Positions 34,874-43,064 of a stretch of DNA of 64,000 nt are shown piece by piece; position 1 is the stretch's first letter, and each line of letters begins with the position of its first letter. A program made the position numbers and the translations under genes. Below the pieces are notes generated by a model. The model was not told the DNA's origin, ran no database searches, and saw only the letters and a program-made list of their open reading frames with translations. The DNA comes from Marinobacter alexandrii (GTDB lineage: Bacteria > Bacteroidota > Bacteroidia > Cytophagales > Cyclobacteriaceae): contig JBDWTN010000007.1 in NCBI GenBank assembly GCA_039984955.1, forward strand, positions 682,001 through 746,000. The letters run 5' to 3'.

Positions 34874-35074
34874 GCGAATTGTCTATTTCTTAAGGCCATA
34901 TCGGTCAGTAGAATTAGAAGTTCCCATGAGCAATAGTCGTTTGGGGTTTTTCCTTTTAAAGTCGTGCTCATTTCATCAATCAGAATTACATGGCAATTAA
35001 ATAATAAATTAAAAACGAAACAAGCTCATAAGATTATTGATCGATAATACAGGAGTTATTTATTTTGCAGTCAC
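34874..35074. other. Divergent intergenic region between Nudix gene and pyrE
   Basis: About 200 bases without a gene. The right end carries the pyrE promoter candidate (35036-35067). The rest is AT-rich with no open frame above about 30 codons, no riboswitch-like fold that I recognise, and no clear promoter for the Nudix gene. Confidence 0.6.
35036..35067 (+). promoter_or_regulatory. Putative pyrE promoter ending 7 bases before the ATG
   Basis: ATTG (35036-35039, three of four matches to -33 TTTG), a 20-base spacer, and TTATTTTG (35060-35067, seven of eight matches to TAnnTTTG). The spacing equals that at vapB. The transcript would start within a few bases of the pyrE ATG at 35075. Confidence 0.5.
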
Positions 35075-35722
35075 ATGAGCATCAAAATTTACAACACAAA
35101 GTTGGCAGCTGAAGTAGCTGCAGATTTATTAAAGATCGGAGCTATTAAATTAAGCCCACAGGAACCTTTTACCTGGGCATCCGGATGGAAGTCTCCAATC
35201 TATTGCGACAATCGCTTAAGCCTCTCCTACCCAGATGTTCGTTCCAAGATAAAAACGGCACTAGGCCTGGCTATTTCAAATTCATTCAATGGAATAGACG
35301 TGATTGCAGGTGTTGCGACTGCTGGAATACCTCAAGGAGCACTTGTTGCAGAAGAGCTTGGTCTTCCTTTTATCTATGTTCGGTCTAAGTCTAAAGGACA
35401 TGGACTACAAAACATGATTGAAGGAAAGATTGAGAAAGGACAGAAAGTCCTTTTAGTTGAAGATCTGATATCAACCGGAGGAAGCTCGCTCGCTGCTGCA
35501 GATGCATTAAAAGAAGCAGGTGCAGAGGTCGTTGGTATGGTGGCCATCTTCACCTATGGTTTTCAGGTATCAGAAGATAATTTCACAAACAAAGGCGTAG
35601 ATCTTGTTGTACTAAGCGACTATCACCACTTGCTGGAACATGCCCAAGACGAACGTATGTTTGAAAATGAGGTATTGAAAACACTGAAGGAATGGCGCGA
35701 AGATCCGGGAAATTGGGGGTAG
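35075..35722 (+). CDS. pyrE: Orotate phosphoribosyltransferase
   Basis: A 215-residue type I PRTase. The PRPP-binding loop VLLVEDLISTGGSSLAAAD (about 127-145) and the orotate-site segment TWASGWKSPIYCDNR near the N-terminus are diagnostic. It makes orotidine 5'-monophosphate from orotate and PRPP in pyrimidine synthesis. It is a single-gene unit between a divergent Nudix gene and a PAP2 gene with its own likely promoter. Confidence 0.96.
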   Translation: MSIKIYNTKLAAEVAADLLKIGAIKLSPQEPFTWASGWKSPIYCDNRLSLSYPDVRSKIKTALGLAISNSFNGIDVIAGVATAGIPQGALVAEELGLPFIYVRSKSKGHGLQNMIEGKIEKGQKVLLVEDLISTGGSSLAAADALKEAGAEVVGMVAIFTYGFQVSEDNFTNKGVDLVVLSDYHHLLEHAQDERMFENEVLKTLKEWREDPGNWG

Positions 35723-35968
35723 TAAAACACTCAATACTATGGTTCTTCTTTTATTCACTTTTCCTTAATAAATCTCTGTAACCACAAATTAAATTAGGTT
35801 ACTAGAAATCTGAATCAAGAAATCTTCTACTCTATGTAAACCAAGAAAAAGGGTATCGGCTTCAAATCCTTGCTAATGACGGGTAAATGTCAGGTAAGTG
35901 CTTTGATTTTTTATCCTAATCTGTAATCGCATCCTCTAAATTTGGTTGAAACAGATTGGATCAATCAC
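35723..35968. other. Intergenic region upstream of the PAP2 gene
   Basis: About 245 bases. The only signal found is the -7 candidate at 35937-35944. I see no terminator for pyrE and no small gene; an isolated TTTG at 35902 is too far (31 bases) from the -7 box to be its -33 element. Confidence 0.5.
35937..35944 (+). promoter_or_regulatory. Putative -7 element that excludes an upstream TTG start
   Basis: TAAATTTG is a full match to TAnnTTTG. It overlaps the in-frame TTG at 35942, so if functional the PAP2 protein must begin downstream, at ATG 35969, about 18 bases after the predicted transcript start. Confidence 0.45.
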
Positions 35969-36778
35969 ATGTACTACATCATACCTGCACTTTTGATAAT
36001 TGCTTTACTCATCTTAAATCAAAAGCACTACTGGAAGGTTAATTCACTTCTGAAAATAGATCTTAAAAAGGATATTGCTATTTCTATATTATGTGTTGCC
36101 ACATCCTTTATCTCTATTGAACTTCAAGATAGAAAAGCGGAAAAATTTCAAAAATTCCAAATTGGAAGTTTGGATCAAACTAAAATTGATCAAATTAATT
36201 GGTTAGATAGAATTGTAGCAGGAAGGTGGGACCTTTTGGCAAAGGATAATGGTAAAGCTCTGATGAGTATAGCTATTTATATCATACCATTATCCCTATT
36301 TCTTTTTCGAGGTGGTATAAAAGAAAGGCTTGGTCTTTTTTTCATTTTCACTCAAGGATACATACTTACTGAAAGCGTCACTGGAATTGTCAAAGGGTTG
36401 ACTGAAAGATATCGTCCTTTTGCATACAGAAGCCTTGTTGAAATACGGCAATTAGGAATGGAGGCCAAGGAAGAATTCGTAGAGGATATTTCAAAATATG
36501 ACATTGAAAACTCTTTTTTCTCAGGCGATGCAGCCCTAACAGCCTTTAGCCTTATTTTCTTTGCTTACGCTTTTCAGGTCATCTATTCAGAAAGCAAGCT
36601 TAGAAAAATAGTTTGGGGCTTTATGCTATTAGGCATAGTAATCAAATGCTATTTCCGGACTATGTCAGGAAAGCATTTCCCAAGCGATGTAATGGTAGGA
36701 GCAGTATTCGGTTCAGTACTCGCTTTTTTTATCATTAAGCTGCATCTAACCAAGACTAGCTCTTTATCAAAATCCTAA
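35969..36778 (+). CDS. PAP2-superfamily phosphatase-like membrane protein
   Basis: A 269-residue protein with five to six membrane helices. The acid phosphatase motif 1 (KGLTERYRP, K-x6-RP) and motif 3 (FRTMSGKHFPSDV, R-x5-H-x3-D) are intact, but motif 2 reads FFSGDAALTA where PSGH is expected, so its histidine is replaced by aspartate. The family removes phosphate from lipid phosphates such as undecaprenyl pyrophosphate or phosphatidylglycerol phosphate. Its stop overlaps the convergent TIGR02757 gene by 4 bases. The start at 35969 is chosen over TTG 35942 because of the -7 box. Confidence 0.82.
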   Translation: MYYIIPALLIIALLILNQKHYWKVNSLLKIDLKKDIAISILCVATSFISIELQDRKAEKFQKFQIGSLDQTKIDQINWLDRIVAGRWDLLAKDNGKALMSIAIYIIPLSLFLFRGGIKERLGLFFIFTQGYILTESVTGIVKGLTERYRPFAYRSLVEIRQLGMEAKEEFVEDISKYDIENSFFSGDAALTAFSLIFFAYAFQVIYSESKLRKIVWGFMLLGIVIKCYFRTMSGKHFPSDVMVGAVFGSVLAFFIIKLHLTKTSSLSKS

Positions 36779-37545
36779 AATTTCTCCTCTACTCCCAGCC
36801 CAAACAATGCAAAATCATATTTAACTGGATCATTGGCATCTAGTTTTTTAAGATTTTCTGTCAGTTCAATTGCTGTTTGCCAATCAGTTTGCTTGCGGTG
36901 AATAAGGCCAAGCTTACGAGCTACTCGATCTACATGTAGATCACATGGACAGATGAGCTGACTTGGTCTCATGGTATCCCATAAACCAAAATCCACTCCT
37001 TTATCATCTTTTCGCACCATCCACCTCAGGAACATATTGATTCGTTTGCAGGCCGACTTTCTTGCTGGATTAGGCACATGCTTATAGGTACGTATTGGGT
37101 GATCTGGCAATGAAAAAAATAATTCAAAAAAATGAGTTAGTCGAACTTCCATTTTTGCTTCTCTACTCAACTCTTCTGTAAAAGCTTTTTCCAAAGAATC
37201 GTGCTGCCTATAAAACCACTGAAAAAAGTGAATAAAGTAAAGTGCATCTGTGCTATTAAACGTTCGATGTTTAAAATTTAGAAAAGGTTTAAGATCTGCT
37301 TCCGAATGATTGAGAACAAAGCCATGCGGATCATTGTCCATGTAACCTAAGAATTCATGGCTCTTGTTGATGATCGTTTTCCGTTGACCCCAAGCAAACA
37401 CGGCTGCCATCAATCCAGCTATCTCTATATCTTGTTTTTTAGCATACTCATGGGGAATACATATCGGATCATTCGGAATGAAATCAGGCTGATTATACTC
37501 TTCAAACTTCGAATCAAGAAAGGACTTTAGCTCTTTTTGACTCAC
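36775..37545 (-). CDS. TIGR02757 family protein
   Basis: A 256-residue soluble protein of the TIGR02757/DUF2400 family, common in Bacteroidota and spirochaetes. Typical stretches are DPICIPHEY near the start, AAVFAWGQRKTII, and LICPCDLHVDRVARKLGL. The helical pattern (HhH-like, with a histidine and cysteine in CDLHVDRVAR) suggests a DNA-glycosylase-like fold; activity is not established. It overlaps the LysM gene by 4 bases and converges on the PAP2 gene. Confidence 0.9.
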   Translation of the reverse strand: MSQKELKSFLDSKFEEYNQPDFIPNDPICIPHEYAKKQDIEIAGLMAAVFAWGQRKTIINKSHEFLGYMDNDPHGFVLNHSEADLKPFLNFKHRTFNSTDALYFIHFFQWFYRQHDSLEKAFTEELSREAKMEVRLTHFFELFFSLPDHPIRTYKHVPNPARKSACKRINMFLRWMVRKDDKGVDFGLWDTMRPSQLICPCDLHVDRVARKLGLIHRKQTDWQTAIELTENLKKLDANDPVKYDFALFGLGVEEKF

Positions 37546-38570
37546 TCCTTGCTGTAGGATACTTCAACCCTTGATTTTGAATCTAAGATACCTAGTTGAT
37601 CGTAAGCTGGCTGTGAAAGTCGTAGCAGTAGTTTTTTGTTTAGCCCAGTGTTTGGGAGTTTGCCTACAACTTTCACGTATGCCACTTGATTGTTCATGAG
37701 GTTTCTAACTTTCAAATTGGTACCAATCGGCAAGGTTCTGTGCAATGCTAGAAACCTTGAGGTATTCATGGATTGAATAACAGATGCCACGCCTTCTTCG
37801 AAGATTTTTTCAAATCCATCTTCATCAATTTGCGTTCGTATTTTTTTCTTAGGTTCACTCAGGCTCGTATCCCTTGATTCCACTTCATCTTTAAAGACCA
37901 ATTGTTGCCCAATCTTTAAAAAATCAGAATCTAAATCATTCCAAAATTTTAAGCTATCCATACTCACACCTATTTTCCTGGCTATGGTAGCAAGTGTCTC
38001 TCCAGTTTGCACCAAGTATTTTTCAAAATCAGCAAGTGGGTCATTTGGTTCATCTGCCGTACTATCGCTCTTTACTTGCATGGCTTCCAATGAATCAACA
38101 TCCGCTAAACCATCAATTGGAATAACTGATAATGCGTTTTTACTCAATTTCAATTGCATTCCTGGTGAAATGTCATTGCTCGAAAGATCATTCCACTTTC
38201 TTAAATCCTTGAGTTTTACATCATGCAGTTTGGATATGCTATACAAGGTCTCTCCATGTTGTACGCTGTGGATATTCTTATTTGTTGGTGATTTTTTTAT
38301 GATAACTGCCTGAACAGGCTCCTCATTCTTAATCAAAACAAAAAGTGTCTGACCTATCTCTATTCTATTGTCAATGATTTGATTGTGTTTGATGATTCCT
38401 ATTACCGAACCACCATAGCGCTTTGCAATAGAATAGAGGGTCTCCTCCTCTTCCACTTCGTGGACAATAAAAGTTCCTTCTTCTCTCTGCTCTGCACGCA
38501 CACTATCCGCGGGGTTAGCATAAACATTTATTAGAAAAAGCGTACTAATCAGCGTAAACACAAACTTCAT
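37542..38570 (-). CDS. LysM-domain protein with C-terminal RlpA-like barrel
   Basis: A 342-residue exported protein. A signal peptide (about 1-20) is followed by three LysM modules (about 33-75 with ETLYSIAKRYGG, 95-138 with ETLYSISKLHDV, and 170-213 with ETLATIARKIGV), a charged linker, and a C-terminal double-psi beta-barrel of RlpA type (about 265-340, GTNLKVRNLMNNQVAYVKVVG). It should bind peptidoglycan and may be structural or lytic; catalytic acids of lytic RlpA cannot be confirmed. It overlaps its neighbours by 4 and 26 bases. Confidence 0.87.
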   Translation of the reverse strand: MKFVFTLISTLFLINVYANPADSVRAEQREEGTFIVHEVEEEETLYSIAKRYGGSVIGIIKHNQIIDNRIEIGQTLFVLIKNEEPVQAVIIKKSPTNKNIHSVQHGETLYSISKLHDVKLKDLRKWNDLSSNDISPGMQLKLSKNALSVIPIDGLADVDSLEAMQVKSDSTADEPNDPLADFEKYLVQTGETLATIARKIGVSMDSLKFWNDLDSDFLKIGQQLVFKDEVESRDTSLSEPKKKIRTQIDEDGFEKIFEEGVASVIQSMNTSRFLALHRTLPIGTNLKVRNLMNNQVAYVKVVGKLPNTGLNKKLLLRLSQPAYDQLGILDSKSRVEVSYSKE

Positions 38571-39213
38571 TTCGGTCTTTAATAAAAATCAACTGGTCTC
38601 CTACAACAAAAAATGCACCAGATGAAAAGCCTTTCATCGATTCATCCTGTTTGATCTTCCATTCCTTCATCCCGTCTCTCAACAGCAACAGGTATCGATC
38701 AAATCCATTATCAGAACGAAGATAGTAGCTGATTATGATTTTATCATTCCATTCTAAATATTCACATGAAAGTGGTAGTTCTAAGCCTAAAAATTCAGCT
38801 ACTGTCTTAAAGTATTCGGAACCATGCTCATAAATCTGTGCATACACTGCAGGCTCTGTAAAATGAGGTAGTTGCGTTACTGGCTCTAGAAGTTGTTTCC
38901 CCGGATCAAACATTAGAAAATCATTACTTGAGGGATCATTAGTGTCCAGGTATCTAATGAAGTAGAGCTGATGATTTTTAATACCAATCAATTTCATCCA
39001 CTTATTTATTGGTTCAATTGGTATTGATTCACCAACTAATGAATCAATGTCTAGGGTAATAATATCAATATCCGTCCCCTCCTCGTTGCGTATATCTAAA
39101 ACTAGTTGATTAGCATTCGTTAAAACCGAACTCCATATATTCTTATCGAATTTGATTGAACGAACTGAAGTAGGTAATAAATACATAAGATTTGATATGA
39201 AAGAAATTGCCAT
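38545..39213 (-). CDS. Hypothetical protein upstream of LysM gene
   Basis: A 222-residue protein of no recognised family. It is rich in acidic and aromatic residues, without a signal peptide or membrane helix, and alternates short strands (for instance LVLDIRNEEGTDIDIITLD, YLEWNDKIIISYYL), which suggests a beta-propeller-like or WD-type fold of Bacteroidota proteins that track intracellular values; this is weak. It overlaps the LysM gene by 26 bases and diverges from the NfeD gene. Confidence 0.6.
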   Translation of the reverse strand: MAISFISNLMYLLPTSVRSIKFDKNIWSSVLTNANQLVLDIRNEEGTDIDIITLDIDSLVGESIPIEPINKWMKLIGIKNHQLYFIRYLDTNDPSSNDFLMFDPGKQLLEPVTQLPHFTEPAVYAQIYEHGSEYFKTVAEFLGLELPLSCEYLEWNDKIIISYYLRSDNGFDRYLLLLRDGMKEWKIKQDESMKGFSSGAFFVVGDQLIFIKDRNEVCVYAD

Positions 39214-39291
39214 GTCGATCTATTTTGGAATAACTTTAACCACAGATCAACAGTCCCAAAAATGAGACATTTGTTCTGAAATAAAGATTTT

Positions 39292-40626
39292 ATGAAGAAA
39301 GTATTTAGTCTACTGTCGATTCTGGTAAGTATCCTTCTTTTCTCACAAGAAAAGGAGAAGCCTTTGGTTTTGCATCTGAAGATCGGCGATGTTATTGATC
39401 CAAGGACGAATAGGTATTCTGAGTTAGGACTTGAAAAGGCTCTTGAGTTGGATGCTGACTATGTAATCTTAGAATTAGACACTTATGGAGGAGCGCTGAA
39501 TGATGCAGACGATATCCGAACACGTATCTTGAATTTTGATCGTCCCATTTACACTTTTATCAATAAAGATGCTGCCTCTGCTGGAGCATTGATATCCATC
39601 GCTTGTGACAGTATCTATATGGCGAAAGGTTCGAGCATTGGAGCTGCGACGGTGGTGACCCAGGATGGTGATGCTGCTCCAGATAAGTATCAGTCATATA
39701 TGCGGTCTATCATGCGCTCGACTGCAGAAGCAAAAGGCAGAGACCCTCGTATGGCAGAGGCAATGGTAGATGAAGATATTGATTTGGATAGCATAGCCAC
39801 CGAGGGTAAGATTTTAACTCTATCCACCTCTGAAGCCATAAAGTATGGCTTTTGTGAAGCTGAGGTAAGCAGTATAGATGACATAATGAAACGTTCCGGT
39901 GTGGAAGACTATACTGTTGAAGAATTTAATCTCGGAGTATCTGAAAAAATTATTTCTTTATTTCTTAATCCATTTGTGAGCGGTATCCTTATTTTGATAA
40001 TTGTTGGAGGAATCTATTTTGAGCTGCAAACTCCTGGGGTTGGATTCCCTATCCTTGCGTCCATTGTAGCTGTCATTCTCTACTTTGTTCCAAACTACCT
40101 CAATGGTCTTGCAGAAAATTGGGAAATTATTCTATTTGTCGTAGGCATCATCTTAATAGCATTGGAGGTTTTTGTCATTCCAGGATTTGGCGTTGCTGGA
40201 GTTTTAGGACTAATATGCACCATAGGTTCTCTGGTTCTGGTGATGCTTAACAATGATATGTTTGATTTTTCCTTTGTAGGTGGGGATCAATTGTTTATTT
40301 CTTTTGCTACCGTAATAGCCGGATTGCTAGGTGCTATGATAGTCATGTTTTTAGGAGGAGCCAGATTACTCAATAGCAACGTATTTCAGAGAGTAGCATT
40401 GCATGATGTGCAAAGTAAAGAAGAAGGTTTTACATCTACTTTTTACAAGAAAAAATCCTTAATCGGTCAAAAAGGGAAAACTTACACAAGGTTAAGACCA
40501 AGTGGAAAAATTGAAATTGACGGGGAAATTTACGATGCGTTCACCCGAGGGAATTTCGTTGATGAAGGCATAAATGTAGAAGTGATTTCGGACGAAGGTA
40601 CAAGCTTGAAAGTAAAAGAGGTATGA
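39292..40626 (+). CDS. NfeD-family membrane serine protease (long form)
   Basis: A 444-residue protein of the long NfeD type. A signal peptide leads into a ClpP-like protease domain (about 25-190) with the GGALNDADDI oxyanion region, the nucleophile Ser in KDAASAGALISIACDS (near 98), and a lysine in DKYQSYMRSI (near 131) for the Ser-Lys dyad. About four to five membrane helices (220-355) follow, then a soluble OB-fold NfeD domain (375-444) with GKTYTRLRPSGKIEIDGE. Homologues act with stomatin-like proteins in membrane quality control. No stomatin gene follows here; two small or unknown genes do. Confidence 0.93.
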   Translation: MKKVFSLLSILVSILLFSQEKEKPLVLHLKIGDVIDPRTNRYSELGLEKALELDADYVILELDTYGGALNDADDIRTRILNFDRPIYTFINKDAASAGALISIACDSIYMAKGSSIGAATVVTQDGDAAPDKYQSYMRSIMRSTAEAKGRDPRMAEAMVDEDIDLDSIATEGKILTLSTSEAIKYGFCEAEVSSIDDIMKRSGVEDYTVEEFNLGVSEKIISLFLNPFVSGILILIIVGGIYFELQTPGVGFPILASIVAVILYFVPNYLNGLAENWEIILFVVGIILIALEVFVIPGFGVAGVLGLICTIGSLVLVMLNNDMFDFSFVGGDQLFISFATVIAGLLGAMIVMFLGGARLLNSNVFQRVALHDVQSKEEGFTSTFYKKKSLIGQKGKTYTRLRPSGKIEIDGEIYDAFTRGNFVDEGINVEVISDEGTSLKVKEV

Positions 40627-40799
40627 AATTATTTCCAACATTAATTTGGACATTTACTATTCTGGCTTTCTTGTTTCTTTTCTTCTCGCTTAGAAGTCAG
40701 ATAAATCAAGTGCTTTATAGTTTTATCGCTCTGGGATTGTGGGGTGTGGCATTTTTACTCAACAAGTTTAAACCAGGTGAAAAAGAGAAGGAAACATAG
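40623..40799 (+). CDS. Small single-span membrane protein (58 aa)
   Basis: An ORF of 58 codons that reads MKLFPTLIWTFTILAFLFL and ends in a basic KFKPGEKEKET tail. It has one or two hydrophobic segments (about 7-22 and 32-46). Its ATG overlaps the NfeD stop (ATGA), which supports translation by coupling, and its end overlaps the DUF3667 gene. Nothing else in the window resembles it. Function unknown; a small membrane accessory to NfeD is possible. Confidence 0.62.
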   Translation: MKLFPTLIWTFTILAFLFLFFSLRSQINQVLYSFIALGLWGVAFLLNKFKPGEKEKET

Positions 40800-41751
40800 C
40801 AGATGTCTAAACTGCGAAGAACCATTAGGCAGAAAAGCTAACTATTGTCCCAACTGTGGACAGGAAAATACCGACAATCATGTAAGTATTGGTATGCTCT
40901 TCCGAGAATTCACATCTAATTTTTTCTCGCTAGACTCCCGTTTTGTAAGGACATTTAAACCGTTCTTGTTTTCTCCTGGAAAAATCACTAACGCATTTAT
41001 AAATGGAAAGAGGGTTCAGTTTGCAAATCCAATTCGCTGGTATTTAGTCATCAGCATCTTTCATTTTTTCTTTATGGCTAAAGTGTTTTCACCAACCTTA
41101 CAGGATAAAAAAGACAGAGTGCTAAGTAGTAATGATTCCAAGGTTCTTACTTCAGTTCAATTTGATAGTTTAATGAATCTCCCCGATTCTATTTACGCTG
41201 AAGAATGGCCGCTCTCCAAACCTCATAGAAGACTTGTGGATCATTTGATAGATCAAACCACATTGTCCTCTGAGCAAATCTTGGATACCATCCAAATGGA
41301 TACAATTAACACCACCAATTATTTCATTGTTAATCAATTCGTAAAGATTGGTCAAGAGTCCAAGGCTTCCTTTCTCTCCTATATACTCAGACAGATACCT
41401 ATCATTGTTTTCTTCATTCTTCCGGTTTATGCATTTTTACTGAAACTCTTTTTTTGGCGAAAAGGACTGTACATCAAGCATTTGATACATTCCCTTCACC
41501 TACACTCGTTGTATTTTTTTCTCCTAGGATGGGTCTGGCTTTTCTCTCTATTCTTCGAGGCATTTCAAGAAACAGGACTTAACATAGCCACACTGATTAC
41601 ATTCATCTATGCCATTATAAGCTTTCGCAAAGTTTATAAGATAAAAATGATTTGGTGTGTGTTTAGAGCTATATGTATTGGACTGATTTATACTTTTGCT
41701 CTTGGAGTAGTTTTGGGCACAGGGATTTTAATTTCCTTAGCCCTTATCTAG
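40777..41751 (+). CDS. DUF3667 zinc-ribbon membrane protein
   Basis: A 324-residue protein of the Bacteroidota DUF3667 family. The N-terminus has a zinc ribbon (CLNCEEPLGRKANYCPNCGQ), then FTSNFFSLDSRFVRTFKPFL and FINGKRVQFANPIRWYLVIS, and five or so membrane helices. A GTG at 40777 gives a start just before the ribbon; the frame is open to a GTG at 40744. Transport or sensing has been proposed for the family by context only. It shares 23 bases with the 58-residue ORF. Confidence 0.85.
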   Translation: MKKRRKHSRCLNCEEPLGRKANYCPNCGQENTDNHVSIGMLFREFTSNFFSLDSRFVRTFKPFLFSPGKITNAFINGKRVQFANPIRWYLVISIFHFFFMAKVFSPTLQDKKDRVLSSNDSKVLTSVQFDSLMNLPDSIYAEEWPLSKPHRRLVDHLIDQTTLSSEQILDTIQMDTINTTNYFIVNQFVKIGQESKASFLSYILRQIPIIVFFILPVYAFLLKLFFWRKGLYIKHLIHSLHLHSLYFFLLGWVWLFSLFFEAFQETGLNIATLITFIYAIISFRKVYKIKMIWCVFRAICIGLIYTFALGVVLGTGILISLALI

Positions 41752-41774
41752 ACAGTTATTGAATAAGTTCTTCT

Positions 41775-43064
41775 TTATACTTGAGATTGGATAAAAGAAT
41801 CAAAAGAATTCACAATTTGATCCACTTCGGTATCACTGATGCTATTGGATATAAATAATGATTCAAATTGAGATGGTGCCAGATATACTCCTTTGCTGAG
41901 CATGTGTCTAAAGTATCTTCCGAATAATTCGGTATCACATGACTTTGCAAGCTCAAAATCCGTTACCTTTTTGTCCGTAAAGAATAAGCTAATCATGCTA
42001 CCAATGTTATTCATCGTATAGCCAAGCTTGTGTTTTTTAAGTATTCTTTCATAACCCTTTTTGATTTTCAGGGTTGTTTTTTCAATATTCTCGTAAACTT
42101 CAGGGTGTTCATTTAAATAGCTCAATTGTGCATAGCCTGCGGCCATTGCTACGGGATTTCCAGAAAGAGTCCCAGCTTGATAAACAGGGCCTTGAGGAGA
42201 TACAAAATCCATAATATCTTTTCGCCCTCCGTAAGCTCCTACTGGCATACCTGCTCCAATGATTTTTCCTAAAGTGGTTAGGTCAGGTATGACACCATAA
42301 ATCTCCTGAGCACCTCCTTTAGCTAGGCGAAAACCAGTCATAACCTCATCAAAAATGAGTAAGATTCCATCTTCATCGCAAATTGATCTTAGTCCATCAA
42401 GAAAACCAGGCTCAGGAAGTACGCACCCCATATTTCCAGCAACGGGCTCAACGATTATAGCTGCGATTTCACCTGCATTAGAAGATACAACTTCTCTTAC
42501 TTTTTCAATATCATTGAATGGTGCAAGCAGGGTGTCTTTCGCTGTTCCTTTCGTTACGCCAGGGCTATCTGGTGTACCCATAGTCACTACACCACTACCA
42601 GCAGCAATAAGAAATGAATCGCCATGACCGTGATAGCATCCTTCAAATTTCAGAATCTTATCACGCTTGGTGAAACCACGTGCCAGGCGGATAGCGGACA
42701 TGGTAGCTTCAGTTCCTGAATTAACCATCCTTACCTTTTCAATAGATGGTACCATTTCCGTAATTAATTCCGCGAGTTCCACTTCCATTCGGCTTGGTGC
42801 TCCAAATGAAGGAGATCCAATAACCGCTTTGAAAATAGCCTCCTCAATTTTCTTATTTGCATGCCCCAGAATCATTGGCCCCCAACTATTGATTAAATCA
42901 ATATACGAGTTGCCATCTTCGTCATACATATATGCACCTTCCGCTTTTGCGAAAAAAATAGGATCTCCTCCTACGGCCTTAAATGCTCTTACTGGTGAGT
43001 TGACTCCTCCAGGTATATAGTCCTTCGCTCTTTCAAAAAGTTCCTTACTGGTCTCAATCTTCAT
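41775..43064 (-). CDS. hemL: Glutamate-1-semialdehyde 2,1-aminomutase
   Basis: A 429-residue PLP enzyme of C5-pathway tetrapyrrole synthesis, converting glutamate-1-semialdehyde to 5-aminolevulinate. Motifs YIPGGVNSPVRAFKAVGG, VNSGTEATMSAIRLARGFT, CYHGHGDSFL and the Schiff-base Lys in LGKIIGAGMPVGAYGG (near 270) are present. The start at 43064 gives the usual N-terminus; an in-frame ATG at 43076 is possible. It overlaps the preceding TPR/binding-protein gene by 11 bases (or 23). Confidence 0.96.
   Translation of the reverse strand: MKIETSKELFERAKDYIPGGVNSPVRAFKAVGGDPIFFAKAEGAYMYDEDGNSYIDLINSWGPMILGHANKKIEEAIFKAVIGSPSFGAPSRMEVELAELITEMVPSIEKVRMVNSGTEATMSAIRLARGFTKRDKILKFEGCYHGHGDSFLIAAGSGVVTMGTPDSPGVTKGTAKDTLLAPFNDIEKVREVVSSNAGEIAAIIVEPVAGNMGCVLPEPGFLDGLRSICDEDGILLIFDEVMTGFRLAKGGAQEIYGVIPDLTTLGKIIGAGMPVGAYGGRKDIMDFVSPQGPVYQAGTLSGNPVAMAAGYAQLSYLNEHPEVYENIEKTTLKIKKGYERILKKHKLGYTMNNIGSMISLFFTDKKVTDFELAKSCDTELFGRYFRHMLSKGVYLAPSQFESLFISNSISDTEVDQIVNSFDSFIQSQV

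Noticed and set aside
35942-35968. TTG start for the PAP2 protein at 35942
   Set aside because: The codon is part of a full TAnnTTTG box; ATG 35969 gives a normal first membrane helix.
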